From Microbacterium sp. 8M (GTDB taxonomy: Bacteria; Actinomycetota; Actinomycetes; Actinomycetales; Microbacteriaceae), in NCBI RefSeq assembly GCF_902506375.1, contig NZ_LR733284.1, positions 3,385,771 to 3,449,770 on the forward strand: a stretch of DNA of 64,000 nucleotides, written 5' to 3'. The position numbers and the translations under genes were made by a program. This document shows positions 46,720-55,001 of the stretch, piece by piece (position 1 is the stretch's first letter; each line of letters begins with the position of its first letter). The notes below the pieces were generated by a model. That model saw only the letters and a list, made by a program, of their open reading frames with translations. It made no database searches and was not told the origin of the DNA.

Positions 46720-47610
46720 CTACGGCGTGGCCACCGCGAACGTGTCGCACTTGCCGAGACCGTACTTGTAGCCGGTCGCGAACCACTTCTTCCGCTGGTC
46801 GCTGGATCCGTGCGTCCAGCTCTCCGGGTTCGTGTAGCCCGCCGACTGCTGCTGGATGTGGTCGTCGCCGACGGCGGCCGCAGCGTCGAGCGCATCGCTG
46901 ATCTGCGCGTCGGTCGGCGCCTTCATGTAGGCGACGCCGTTCTTGTCCTTCTGCGACGCCATGTCGGCGATGAACGCGCCGGCGTAGCAATCGGCCTGCA
47001 GCTCGGTGCGCACCCCGTTGCTCGTCGGTCCGGTCCCGTTGTTCGGGTACTTCTCCATCGTGCCGGTGATGTTCTGGATGTGGTGCCCGTACTCGTGCGC
47101 GACCACGTACACCTGAGCCAGATCGCCGGCCTCGGCGCCGAACTGCTGGTGCAGCAACTGGAAGAAGGTGGGATCGATGTACACGGTCTGATCCGACGGG
47201 CAATAGAACGGGCCCACGTCGTTCGAGGCGGTTCCGCAGGGCGTCGAGGTCGCCCCATCGACGCTCACCTGACCGGGCTCGGCGTAGCCCTGCACGTGCT
47301 GGGACCAGTAGTCGTTCAGTACCAGCGACACCGCCGCGACACGGCAGTCCACACTGTTGTTCGCATCGGTGCCGGTGTTGCAGCTCTGTACGGATCCCTC
47401 GGTCGGTCCCGCACCCTGCTGCTGACTCTGCGACGTGCCGGTGCCGCCGCCGAGGAGGCCGGTGAGGTCGACGCCGGTGAACGCGCTGATCAGCAGGACC
47501 ACGACCGCGCCGAGGCCGACCACGCCGCCGCCGGCGATCGCGGCGGTGCGCCCGCCGCCACGCCGCTGGACCTTGTTGTCTGAGACATCGGCATCCGGGT
47601 TGAACGTCAT
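46720..47610 (-). CDS. Neutral zinc metallopeptidase (YpfJ family)
   Basis: 296 residues from ATG 47610; an upstream in-frame GTG is possible. Cytoplasmic N-terminus with RRGGGRTAA, one membrane helix (about 27-50), then an extracytoplasmic domain with the zinc motif VVAHEYGHHIQNITG, VYIDPTFFQLLHQQFGA before it and ELQADCYAGAFIADM after it (third ligand Glu). The C-terminus has PESWTHGSSDQRKKWF-TGY, typical of the family. Divergent from mdh by 86 bases. Confidence 0.94.
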   Translation of the reverse strand: MTFNPDADVSDNKVQRRGGGRTAAIAGGGVVGLGAVVVLLISAFTGVDLTGLLGGGTGTSQSQQQGAGPTEGSVQSCNTGTDANNSVDCRVAAVSLVLNDYWSQHVQGYAEPGQVSVDGATSTPCGTASNDVGPFYCPSDQTVYIDPTFFQLLHQQFGAEAGDLAQVYVVAHEYGHHIQNITGTMEKYPNNGTGPTSNGVRTELQADCYAGAFIADMASQKDKNGVAYMKAPTDAQISDALDAAAAVGDDHIQQQSAGYTNPESWTHGSSDQRKKWFATGYKYGLGKCDTFAVATP

Positions 47611-47696
47611 GAGCACAGTTTTCCACGGTCTGCACCCCGGCGGCGAGGCATAGGCTCACACTGAGCGTCGCGTCCGCGACCCGAAGGGAGCCAGAA

Positions 47697-48689
47697 GTGA
47701 CGACCACGGTGACTCTGACCGGAGCCGGCGGGCAGATCGGCTACGCCCTGCTGTTCCGGATCGCGGCCGGCGACATGCTCGGTCCCGAGGAGAAGGTGCG
47801 GCTGCGGCTGTTGGAGATCCCCGCCGGGCTCGCCGCCGCGGAGGGCGCCGCACTGGAGCTGCAGGACGGCGCGTTCGAGCTGCTCGAGCACGTCGAGGTG
47901 ACCGACGATCCCGCCGTGGGCTTCGACGGCGCCGACCACGCCCTGCTCGTGGGCGCGCGCCCGCGCGGGCCCGGCATGGAGCGCGGCGATCTGCTCGCGG
48001 CCAACGGCTCGATCTTCGGCCCGCAAGGAGCGGCGATCGCCGCGCATGCCGCCGCCGGGGTGCGCGTCACGGTCGTGGGCAACCCCGCGAACACCAACGC
48101 GCTCATCGCTGCGGCATCCGCCGACGGCGTGCCTGCGGAGCGGTTCAGCGCCCTCACCCGGCTCGACGAGAACCGCGCGCGAGGTCAGCTCGCCGCGGCC
48201 CTGGGCGCCCCCGTCGCGGACGTCGCCGGCGTCACGATCTGGGGCAACCACTCGGCGACCCAGTTCCCGGACGTCGCGCACGCCACGGTCGCCGGGCGGC
48301 CGGTGCTGGAGGCGCTGGCCGAGCAGACCGCCGACGTGCGCACCTGGCTGGAGAGCACCTTCATCCCCCGTGTCGCCGAGCGCGGCGCGGAGATCATCCG
48401 GGTGCGCGGGTCGTCGTCGGTGGCCTCCGCCGCGAACGCGACCATCGACCACGTGCGCGACTGGGCGCTCGGCACCGGCGAACGCCGTACGAGCGCCGCC
48501 GTCGTCTCGCATGGCGAGTACGGCGTACCGGAGGGGCTGATCAGCTCGTTCCCGGTGCGCTCGGTCGACGGCGAGTGGCGGATCGTGGAAGGACTGGATC
48601 CGGATGCGTGGGCACGCGAGCGCATCGACCGCTCGGTCGCCGAGCTGGTCTCCGAACGCGATGCCGTGCGCGCTCTCGGCCTGATCTGA
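47697..48689 (+). CDS. mdh: Malate dehydrogenase
   Basis: 330 residues from GTG 47697 with GAAGGGAG upstream. Interconverts malate and oxaloacetate with NAD in the TCA cycle. [17 protein letters not shown] (Rossmann), [20 protein letters not shown] (substrate loop), [22 protein letters not shown] and the catalytic His in [12 protein letters not shown]. Typical of the group-2, NAD-linked actinobacterial enzyme. Confidence 0.96.
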   Translation: MTTTVTLTGAGGQIGYALLFRIAAGDMLGPEEKVRLRLLEIPAGLAAAEGAALELQDGAFELLEHVEVTDDPAVGFDGADHALLVGARPRGPGMERGDLLAANGSIFGPQGAAIAAHAAAGVRVTVVGNPANTNALIAAASADGVPAERFSALTRLDENRARGQLAAALGAPVADVAGVTIWGNHSATQFPDVAHATVAGRPVLEALAEQTADVRTWLESTFIPRVAERGAEIIRVRGSSSVASAANATIDHVRDWALGTGERRTSAAVVSHGEYGVPEGLISSFPVRSVDGEWRIVEGLDPDAWARERIDRSVAELVSERDAVRALGLI

Positions 48690-48700
48690 CGGTCACCCGT

Positions 48701-48855
48701 CGGTCCCTGAGCGAGCCGAAGGCGAGACGAAGGGCGCCAGAACCGCCCAAGGCCCTACCGGTCCCTGAGCGAGGAGCGCAGCGACGAGACGAAGGGCGCT
48801 CGGATTCCAGGGCGCGGTCGTCCTTCGTCTCGCTGCGCTCGCTCAGGAACCGGTG
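48701..48855. repeat. Direct and inverted dispersed repeats forming a large hairpin
   Basis: Two plus-strand copies of the GGTCCCTGAGCGAG element (48701-48737 and 48759-48800) face one inverted copy (about 48821-48853). CTGAGCGAGGAGCGCAGCGA...GAGACGAAGG can pair with CCTTCGTCTC..GCTCGCTCAG. Placed between convergent mdh and the alcohol dehydrogenase, it may act as a bidirectional terminator. Confidence 0.8.
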
Positions 48856-48970
48856 TAGCGCTGCGCTCGCTCAGGAAACGGTGTAGTGCCGCGCTCGCTC
48901 AGGAACCGGTGTAGCGCCGCGCTCGCTCAGGAACCGGTGTAGCGCCGCGCTCGCCCAGGAACCGGAAGCG
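48831..48970. repeat. 28-base tandem repeat, about five copies
   Basis: Units begin at 48831, 48859, 48887, 48915 and 48943, each like CGCYGCGCTCGCTCAGGAAC then CGGTGTAG, with no spacers. The unit is the 3' part of the inverted dispersed repeat copy, so the array grew from it. The last unit decays after 48965. Confidence 0.9.
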
Positions 48971-48988
48971 TGCCCGAGAGCCCAGAGG

Positions 48989-50029
48989 TCAGATCGTCGC
49001 GGCGTCGATCACGAAGCGGAACTTCACGTCGCTGGCGAGCACGCGCTCGTAGGCGTCGTTGATGCCGCTCGCGTCGATCAGCTCGATCTCCGCGGCGATG
49101 CCGTGCTCGGCGCAGAAGTCGAGCATCTCCTGGGTCTCCGCGATCCCGCCGATGGCGGATCCGGCCAGCGATCGACGGTGCCCGAGCAGCTGGTTGATCG
49201 ACAGCGACATCTGCTCGGGCGGCGCGCCGACGCACACTAGGGCCCCGTTCGTGTCGAGCAGGCGCAGATAGTCGTCCAGCGGCAGCGGGGCGCTCACCGT
49301 GTTCAGGATGACGTCGAAGGCTCGCTTGTTCTCCGCGAACGTGGCCGGATCCGACGTGGCGAGGTAGCGGTCCGCGCCGAGCCGGATCCCCTCGTCCTTC
49401 TTGCGCAGCGACTGCGAGAGCACGGTCACCTCGGCGCCGAGGGCGTGCGCGATCTGCACGGCCATGTGGCCGAGGCCGCCGAGACCCACCACGGCGACGC
49501 GCGTGCCTGGTCCGACGTTCCAGTGCCGCAACGGCGAGTAGGTGGTGATGCCGGCGCACAGCAGAGGCGCGGCGCGATCCAGCGGGATCGCGTCGGGGAT
49601 GCGCACGACGAATCCCTCCGTGACGACCACCTGACGCGAGTACCCGCCCTGGGTCACAGTACCGTCGCGGTCGATCGCACCGTAGGTGCCGACGGATCCG
49701 CCCGTGCAGTACTGCTCCTCGCCGCGCAGGCAGGCGCGGCATTCGCCGCAGGAGTTCACCAGGCAGCCGACGCCGACGCGGTCGCCCACGGCGAAGCGCG
49801 TGACCTCGGATCCCACTGCGGCGACCGTTCCGGCGATCTCGTGCCCGGGCGCGAGCGGGTAGCGCTGCGGCCCCCAGTCCCCGCGCACCGTGTGGATGTC
49901 GGAGTGGCAGATGCCGGCGAAGGCGATGTCGATGACGACGTCGAGCGGACCGGGCTCCCGGCGCTCGATCGTGGTGGGAGCGAGGGGCGCTCCCTCGCTC
50001 GGTGCGGCGTATGCGGCGACGACGGGCAT
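48989..50029 (-). CDS. Zinc-dependent alcohol dehydrogenase (YahK/CAD type)
   Basis: 346 residues from ATG 50029 with GAGGAG upstream. Catalytic zinc ligands in [10 protein letters not shown] and PGHEIAG; structural zinc Cys in [17 protein letters not shown]; cofactor motif [20 protein letters not shown]; typical end [16 protein letters not shown]-linked reduction of aldehydes is the usual activity of this branch. It stands alone next to the repeat array. Confidence 0.95.
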   Translation of the reverse strand: MPVVAAYAAPSEGAPLAPTTIERREPGPLDVVIDIAFAGICHSDIHTVRGDWGPQRYPLAPGHEIAGTVAAVGSEVTRFAVGDRVGVGCLVNSCGECRACLRGEEQYCTGGSVGTYGAIDRDGTVTQGGYSRQVVVTEGFVVRIPDAIPLDRAAPLLCAGITTYSPLRHWNVGPGTRVAVVGLGGLGHMAVQIAHALGAEVTVLSQSLRKKDEGIRLGADRYLATSDPATFAENKRAFDVILNTVSAPLPLDDYLRLLDTNGALVCVGAPPEQMSLSINQLLGHRRSLAGSAIGGIAETQEMLDFCAEHGIAAEIELIDASGINDAYERVLASDVKFRFVIDAATI

Positions 50030-50168
50030 GGCACTCCTCAGCGGACTGCGGACGGGGGACACGTGCGAGCGTACTCCGCCGCAGGAGGGGGTCGGCCCGA
50101 CGATGGCGGGAACGCCCGGGACACCGGTGTCCGTGGGAGAAGGCACAATAGACACGGAGGTAGGCGAC

Positions 50169-50654
50169 ATGGAAGCGACCACGCACGCGCACGGCGAGTC
50201 CGAGGGCACGGCGGAGGCGTCGCTCGATGCCGCTCTCACGAGTCCGCTGCACCTCCCGCACGCCGCGGCCGAGTGCCCCAAGTGCTTCACGGAACTGCAG
50301 CAGAACCGCGACTGGTGGTCGGCCCGGCCCGACGGCGCGCGCCTGGTCGGTCTCGTCGTCGCCCGTGAGGGAATGCCTTCCGTTGTGCAGCAGCGCGACG
50401 ACCTCACCCGTTTCGGCGTGCCGATCGAAGGCTTCCGCCACCCGGCGCCCGACATCCTGGAGAGCTGGACCGACCGCATCGCCCGGCTCATCGACACCCT
50501 GCAGGCGGGCGACGTGCTCGTCGTCGCCAACATCCACGCCCTCGGACGCGACCTCGACGAGGAGACTCGCACCGTGGCCGCCCTGCGACGGCACGGCGTG
50601 ATGGTGAAGGTGCTCAGCCACGACGCACGCCATCTGGCCGACGCCGGCCGCTGA
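50169..50654 (+). CDS. Resolvase-fold protein lacking recombinase active-site residues
   Basis: 161 residues, ATG 50169 after GGAGGTAGG. A Cys pair (ECPKC) lies about residue 36. Residues ~60-160 follow the serine-recombinase N-terminal fold: [20 protein letters not shown], then [39 protein letters not shown] and VKVLSHD. The usual catalytic Ser region (VSTxxQ) reads [11 protein letters not shown] and the DRLGR motif reads HALGR, with only one Arg left, and there is no C-terminal DNA-binding domain. Probably a repurposed, non-recombining protein. Confidence 0.65.
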   Translation: MEATTHAHGESEGTAEASLDAALTSPLHLPHAAAECPKCFTELQQNRDWWSARPDGARLVGLVVAREGMPSVVQQRDDLTRFGVPIEGFRHPAPDILESWTDRIARLIDTLQAGDVLVVANIHALGRDLDEETRTVAALRRHGVMVKVLSHDARHLADAGR

Positions 50655-50671
50655 CGCGAGGCGCCGGGCGG

Positions 50672-51232
50672 TCAGTGCCCGATGACACCCTGCAGATCTA
50701 CGGCGACCTGGATCGACGCGATCGTCTCGCGCTTGTGCAGGTTCTCCACCTTCTCCGCCCCACCCAGGGACAGCAGCGGCACGAAGATGAACGACTGGTC
50801 GTACGGCAGCTCACCATGCGCCGCGACCGCCTTCGGGAAGATATCCCAATCAAGCGTCCTGGACAACGTCTGGGCGGCGCCGACGCTGACGAGGAACAGG
50901 AAGTCATCCAGACTTCCCAGGCCGACAGTTTTGCCGAGGCGATAAAGAATCCCGACCGCACCAGGATGACTGGGCTCCCAGGTGATCAGGTCGCCCAGCC
51001 CGGTCACCATGATCGGGATCGCGATGCCATCGCCCTGCGTCTTGCCGATGCAGTCACCGACCTCCGCCTCGTACAGCTTCGGATCGATCACCCGCAGGAA
51101 GCCCTCACCGAACGTCCCGTACCCGTACTTCTCCCAGACCTCGATCAGCTCGTCCGGGACCCGACCCCGATACTCCTCGATGATCTCCGCCGGAACCGGC
51201 GCATGCGGAACGAAATCAGCGATCTCAACCAT
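50672..51232 (-). CDS. GAD-like/DUF1851 (Tdi1-type) immunity protein, paralogue 2
   Basis: 186 residues. N-terminal GAD-like domain (FVPHAPVPAEIIEEYRGRVP, DELIEVWEKYGYGTFGEGFL, RVIDPKLYE) then a DUF1851 region. This pair is the architecture of Tdi1, which neutralises the Agrobacterium Tde1 DNase, and an HxxD Tde-type toxin gene lies two genes upstream. It is nearly identical to the upstream paralogue over residues 1-85 and from about 135 to the end, but differs in the middle (GILYRLGKTVGLGSLDDFLF). 13 bases separate the two paralogues. Confidence 0.85.
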   Translation of the reverse strand: MVEIADFVPHAPVPAEIIEEYRGRVPDELIEVWEKYGYGTFGEGFLRVIDPKLYEAEVGDCIGKTQGDGIAIPIMVTGLGDLITWEPSHPGAVGILYRLGKTVGLGSLDDFLFLVSVGAAQTLSRTLDWDIFPKAVAAHGELPYDQSFIFVPLLSLGGAEKVENLHKRETIASIQVAVDLQGVIGH

Positions 51233-51245
51233 GTGCCGACTCGAC

Positions 51246-51800
51246 TCAGTGGCCGATCACACCCTGCAGATCCACGGCGACCTGGATCGACGCGATCGTC
51301 TCACGCTTATGCAGGTTCTCCACCTTCTCCGCCCCACCCAGAGACAGCAGCGGCACGAAGATGAACGACTGGTCGTACGGCAGCTCACCATGCGCCGCGA
51401 CCGCCTTCGGGAAGATGGTGGCCTTCAGGTCATCGAGGATGAGTTCGTCCTCAACACGCCGCAGAAAACTGCGGAACCTGCTGCCCAGACCGACTGTGTC
51501 ACCAAGGCGATAGATGATCGCCGTGACGCCGGGACGGCTCGGTTCCCAGGTGATCAGGTCGCCCAGCCCGGTCACCATGATCGGGATCGCGATGCCATCG
51601 CCCTGCGTCTTGCCGATGCAGTCACCGACCTCCGCCTCGTACAGCTTCGGATCGATCACCCGCAGGAAGCCCTCACCGAACGTCCCGTACCCGTACTTCT
51701 CCCAGACCTCGATCAGCTCGTCCGGGACCCGACCCCGATACTCCTCGATGATCTCCGCCGGAACCGGCGCATGCGGAACGAAATCAGCGATCTCAACCAT
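51246..51800 (-). CDS. GAD-like/DUF1851 (Tdi1-type) immunity protein, paralogue 1
   Basis: 184 residues from ATG 51800; a TTG nine bases earlier is possible. Same two-domain layout as paralogue 2. The middle reads AIIYRLGDTVGLGSRFRSFL then RRVEDELILDDLK. Being directly after the toxin gene (10 bases), it is the likely cognate antidote. The shared flanks and divergent centre suggest one arose from the other by duplication with segmental replacement. Confidence 0.87.
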   Translation of the reverse strand: MVEIADFVPHAPVPAEIIEEYRGRVPDELIEVWEKYGYGTFGEGFLRVIDPKLYEAEVGDCIGKTQGDGIAIPIMVTGLGDLITWEPSRPGVTAIIYRLGDTVGLGSRFRSFLRRVEDELILDDLKATIFPKAVAAHGELPYDQSFIFVPLLSLGGAEKVENLHKRETIASIQVAVDLQGVIGH

Positions 51801-51810
51801 GTTTCCCAAC

Positions 51811-52455
51811 CTATCGGAGCACGACGTTGATGAAGGTGTTGTCGAGGTCTACACCTGGGTTCCTGTTGAGGAAGTCGATGACGGCCGCGTCGATGTCGCC
51901 GACGCGCGACCGCCATTGCGACCCTAGGGAGGAGTTGATCCGAGAGTCGCCGACGCGTGAGATGTCCGTGACATTGCCGCCCGCGATGCCGTCAAGACGA
52001 TGCAGGGCCGCTTGAGTCTCGAGCCACTCATTTGCGAGCCTCGTCGCATCATCCTTGCTATGACCCTGGTCACGAAGGTCGTCGTACATGTCGCGGAAAG
52101 CATCGTCGCGGGCGTTCTGCTGCGCACGGAGGGAGTCCGAAGTGCGGCCGTGCTCCAGATACTCGATGCGGTTCTTCAGCCAGTCGGACAACGGCATCTT
52201 CTGCAGCGTGTCCATCTGCTCGTTGTACTGACGGTTGTACTCGGCCGAGTCGTGATTCTTGTTCCTCTTGAACTTCTTGATGCTGACGTCGACCTTGCCG
52301 TCGTAGTGATCGCGGTCGCGAACCTGACGGATCACGTCGTCGAGATGCCCGTCCAGATTCGCGGTCAGCTGGTGCAGCTTGTGATCCGCATGGGCGAAGC
52401 CCTTGAGAGCGGCCTGCTTCAGCTCGCGGATGATCTTCTTCACCTCGGCGCTCAT
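51811..52455 (-). CDS. Polymorphic toxin with Ntox15/Tde-type HxxD nuclease domain
   Basis: 214 residues. Residues 1-52 (RELKQAALKGFAHADHKLHQ, GHLDDVIRQVRDRDHYD) are a helical module shared with the toxin at 62726-63421. The rest matches the Ntox15 domain: EYNRQYNEQMDTLQKMPLSD, WLKNRIEYLEHGR, and the catalytic HxxD as His152 and Asp155 in ALHRLDGIAGG. Ntox15 proteins such as Tde1 are DNases. Codon use is less GC-biased than in neighbours, suggesting transfer. The start overlaps the stop of the WXG100-like gene by one base (TGATG); two immunity genes follow. Confidence 0.85.
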   Translation of the reverse strand: MSAEVKKIIRELKQAALKGFAHADHKLHQLTANLDGHLDDVIRQVRDRDHYDGKVDVSIKKFKRNKNHDSAEYNRQYNEQMDTLQKMPLSDWLKNRIEYLEHGRTSDSLRAQQNARDDAFRDMYDDLRDQGHSKDDATRLANEWLETQAALHRLDGIAGGNVTDISRVGDSRINSSLGSQWRSRVGDIDAAVIDFLNRNPGVDLDNTFINVVLR

Positions 52456-53034
52456 CAGTCGTCCCCTCCGAAGTCGAGCGCGGAGAACTCCGCGAAGAAC
52501 GTCGACGTGATCGACTGGATATCCGCCCCATGCAGCTTCAACTCCGCCTGCGCATCCTCCAACGCCTGCAGATCCGCATAGAACTCATCCGAATCCCCCA
52601 CCGACGCCTCCACCATCGGCGCATCCAGCACCGCATCGATCACCGCAGGCAGATGCTCCGCCAACGGCTCGATCGCCATCGGCGCCAACTGATTCATCAA
52701 CTGCTCCACCACGATGTCCACCGCCGCGTTCAACAACTTCTTCTTGATCAGCAGCATCGGCCCCGCACCCAGAGCCGTGATCGGGTTCGTGAGCATCCCC
52801 ACCAGGGTCACGAGGGTGGCTGTCACGTCGACGATGACCTTGACCTTCAGCCCGGTGATCGCCGCCGCACCGATATCCATCGCCATCGCCGCCGGCGGCA
52901 TGATGTCGATCAGCTTCTGCAGATTCTGAGACCGATTCGTGTTCCACGCACTCAACGTCGCCGGACCCGTCTGCCCCCGCATCGCACCACCGATGTCACC
53001 GTTCACCTTCCGGTCCACCGACTGGATCACCGAC
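52455..53034. repeat. Long direct repeat, arm 1 (pairs with 63421-64000)
   Basis: By eye, 580 bases align without gaps to 63421-64000 with only two differences (GCGGAGAAC/GCAGAGAAC and CCGCCTG/CCGTCTG). The shared block starts at the end of the WXG100-like gene and runs past the window edge. The arms lie 10,966 bases apart in the same direction, flanking the secretion core. Confidence 0.9.
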
Positions 53035-53162
53035 TCCAGATCCGTACCCAGATTCCGCACCAACGTCGCACCCTTGGCCACCTCATCCTCATCGATGTCC
53101 GGCCAATCAAAACCCAGCTTCTCCATCACCCAGACAAGCTCATTCGGCAACATCATCCCCAC
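52455..53162 (-). CDS. CpnT-N-terminal/WXG100-like effector partner, copy A
   Basis: 235 residues from GTG 53162, with GGAGGTG 6 bases upstream. The first ~60 residues (MMLPNELVWVMEKLGFDWPD, IDEDEVAKGATLVRNLG) match the WXG100-like domain at the N-terminus of mycobacterial CpnT and similar effectors. Then SAWNTNRSQNLQKLIDIMPP and an Ala/Val/Gly-rich hydrophobic part (about 91-140), and an acidic helical C-terminus. In CpnT this domain is fused to the toxin; here it is a separate gene overlapping the toxin start by 1 base. Likely guides the toxin to the type VII machine. Confidence 0.85.
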   Translation of the reverse strand: MGMMLPNELVWVMEKLGFDWPDIDEDEVAKGATLVRNLGTDLESVIQSVDRKVNGDIGGAMRGQTGPATLSAWNTNRSQNLQKLIDIMPPAAMAMDIGAAAITGLKVKVIVDVTATLVTLVGMLTNPITALGAGPMLLIKKKLLNAAVDIVVEQLMNQLAPMAIEPLAEHLPAVIDAVLDAPMVEASVGDSDEFYADLQALEDAQAELKLHGADIQSITSTFFAEFSALDFGGDD

Positions 53163-53228
53163 CGACAACACCTCCGCAAGCCGACCTATCAGATCCCTCG
53201 TATCGACCCTACGAGAGCTGCCGCGGCG

Positions 53229-53258
53229 CCGTCGATGGGGAGAACTCCCCATCGACGG
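53229..53258. promoter_or_regulatory. Locus palindrome, site 1
   Basis: Perfect stem CCGTCGATGGGGA / TCCCCATCGACGG with GAAC loop. It starts 67 bases upstream of the WXG100-like gene start and directly after the lipoprotein stop, so it could be an operator, a terminator, or both. Sites 2 and 3 share its GATGGGGA..TCCCCATC core. Confidence 0.7.
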
Positions 53259-55001
53259 TCAGGGCGCGGCGGTCCAGGCGGCGGCACCGGCCAGCAGCGA
53301 CGCCGCCGCTCCGTTGCGCACCGAGACTCCGCCGATGCCGCGGTCGATGACCGTGATCCGGGGGTTCGTCGCGATCGGCAGCACCACAGCCGCACGGACG
53401 ATCGACGCCTCGATCTGCGCGCGGAGGTCGCGCGCCTGGTACTCGTCCGTCGTCTTCGCGAGCTGCGCGATCAGCTGGTCGCGGGACGGGTCCGCGCTCG
53501 GCGTGAGCGCGGCGGATCCTGCCGACGCCCAAAGCGCGGCGATCTGATCCGTCGTCTGCGGCAGCGGCACCCGGACGATCGCGGCCTCCCACGCCCGCTG
53601 CGGCAGCGCGGCGGCGACGTCGTCGGTGCCGCAGTCCGCGGGCTCCCAGCCCGCCTTGCGGGCCGTCGTCTGCAGAGCGGCGAACGCGCCGCGCGCGAAC
53701 TCGCTGCCCCGGTCGTACAGCACGCATACCCGCGCGCCGTCGGCGACGCCGACGCTCCGGCGCTCCAGACCGGGATCGTCGCCGGGCGTCCCCAGAGCCG
53801 CGGTGAGCCCGGATCCCTCGTCGACGACCTTGTAGGCCGGCGAGTCGGGAGAGGTCACCATCGACGTGGTGGCGGCGTAGGCGGACGCCCACTCTCCACC
53901 GCCGCCCTGGATCATGGCGTTCGCGGGCGCCGCATGGAAGAACGCCGTGCGCGCCGGGGCGGAGGAGAAGACGCCGACGGGATTCAGCACCATCGCCCAC
54001 AGCGTGCCGTCGTTCGTAGTCGTGACCGTGAAGTCCTTCAGCTCCAGCGCGTGAATCGGTGCACGGTTCTCGGCGGTCGGGCTCACCTGCACGATGTCCA
54101 GCCCGTCGCCTGCTCCGACTTCGGGCTGCTGCGCCGGCGGCACGAGGTCGATGCGCGCCACCTTCGGCTTGGGGGCGCCGGCATAGCCGGGGTTCGCGAT
54201 GAGCCGCACGTGCTGCCCGTCCTGACCGCGCTCCACCCGGTCGACCTTGTACGGGCCGCTGGAGAGGAGGAGCCGGGACGGAATCGCCCCCTTCTCGGGA
54301 AGGTCGAAGCCGCTCTTCCACACGTCGGCGATCGCGGCGAGCGCCTTCCGGTCACCGGTGCGGATCGCCGTGATGACGGCCTGCTTCGCCTCCATGGGGT
54401 CGTCCAGGCCGAACGCGAGACGGCCCACGACATGGGCCGGCACGGGAGCGCCGACCGCGGTCTGCCAGTCGATGCGCGGGTGCGGGAAGGTGACGTCGAT
54501 CGCACGCGCGAACTCGTCGATCCGCGGGACGGGATCCGCATCGTCCTGCGCGGGCGCGCCGGGCGCAGGATCCAGACGGCCCGTCTCACCGGCCCATCCC
54601 AGCAGCAGATCGGCGGCGTCGAGCGGGATACCGTCCGACCAGGACGGCTGGGCGAGGTCGTAGCGCACCGTGAACGGCGCCTCCGAGACGACCTTCACGG
54701 TGCCGAAACCGGGGTCGGGCGTGAAACGGCCGTCGACGACGTCACCGAACCGGCCGCGCGTGGCGGCGGCGATGTCGAGGTTGCCGACGGTCGGCGCCTG
54801 CGCCGCGTTCGCGGAGGTGAATCCGGCCGTCCATCCCACGACGATCTTCGTCCCGGCGATCGGCCCGCTGTTCTTGGAACCGCCCGACCGCGCCTTGGTG
54901 CAGGCCGCGAGGCCTACCGCGAGCAGCAGCACGAGCGCGGCGGCGAGTAGCCGCCTCCGCACCGGCGGGCGGTCACCCCGCACGATGGAAGCGATCGTCA
55001 C
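53259..55001 (-). CDS. OppA-like (SBP family 5) lipoprotein in type VII locus
   Basis: 580 residues. Lipoprotein signal with lipobox VGLAAC (Cys about residue 34). The mature part follows solute-binding family 5: YDLAQPSWSDGIPLDAADLL, LLLSSGPYKVDRVERGQDGQ, a hinge near NPVGVFSSAPARTAFFHA, and a C-terminal QLAKTTDEYQARDLRAQIEA. No permease or ATPase genes for an Opp system are nearby; instead it lies between type VII genes, so it may serve the secretion locus rather than peptide import. Overlaps the small upstream gene by 4 bases. Confidence 0.85.
   Translation of the reverse strand: MTIASIVRGDRPPVRRRLLAAALVLLLAVGLAACTKARSGGSKNSGPIAGTKIVVGWTAGFTSANAAQAPTVGNLDIAAATRGRFGDVVDGRFTPDPGFGTVKVVSEAPFTVRYDLAQPSWSDGIPLDAADLLLGWAGETGRLDPAPGAPAQDDADPVPRIDEFARAIDVTFPHPRIDWQTAVGAPVPAHVVGRLAFGLDDPMEAKQAVITAIRTGDRKALAAIADVWKSGFDLPEKGAIPSRLLLSSGPYKVDRVERGQDGQHVRLIANPGYAGAPKPKVARIDLVPPAQQPEVGAGDGLDIVQVSPTAENRAPIHALELKDFTVTTTNDGTLWAMVLNPVGVFSSAPARTAFFHAAPANAMIQGGGGEWASAYAATTSMVTSPDSPAYKVVDEGSGLTAALGTPGDDPGLERRSVGVADGARVCVLYDRGSEFARGAFAALQTTARKAGWEPADCGTDDVAAALPQRAWEAAIVRVPLPQTTDQIAALWASAGSAALTPSADPSRDQLIAQLAKTTDEYQARDLRAQIEASIVRAAVVLPIATNPRITVIDRGIGGVSVRNGAAASLLAGAAAWTAAP

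Noticed and set aside
48831..48970. CRISPR array
   Set aside because: Units are directly tandem with no spacers and derive from a dispersed repeat; no cas genes are near.
50169..50654. Active serine recombinase marking a mobile element
   Set aside because: Catalytic Ser and Arg motifs and the DNA-binding domain are missing, and no inverted repeats or att-like duplications flank it.
50672..52455. Type VI secretion effector-immunity pair
   Set aside because: Tde/Tdi-like domains are best known from type VI systems, but the organism appears Gram-positive and the cassette is joined to WXG100-like and type VII ATPase genes; no VgrG, PAAR or Tss genes are seen.
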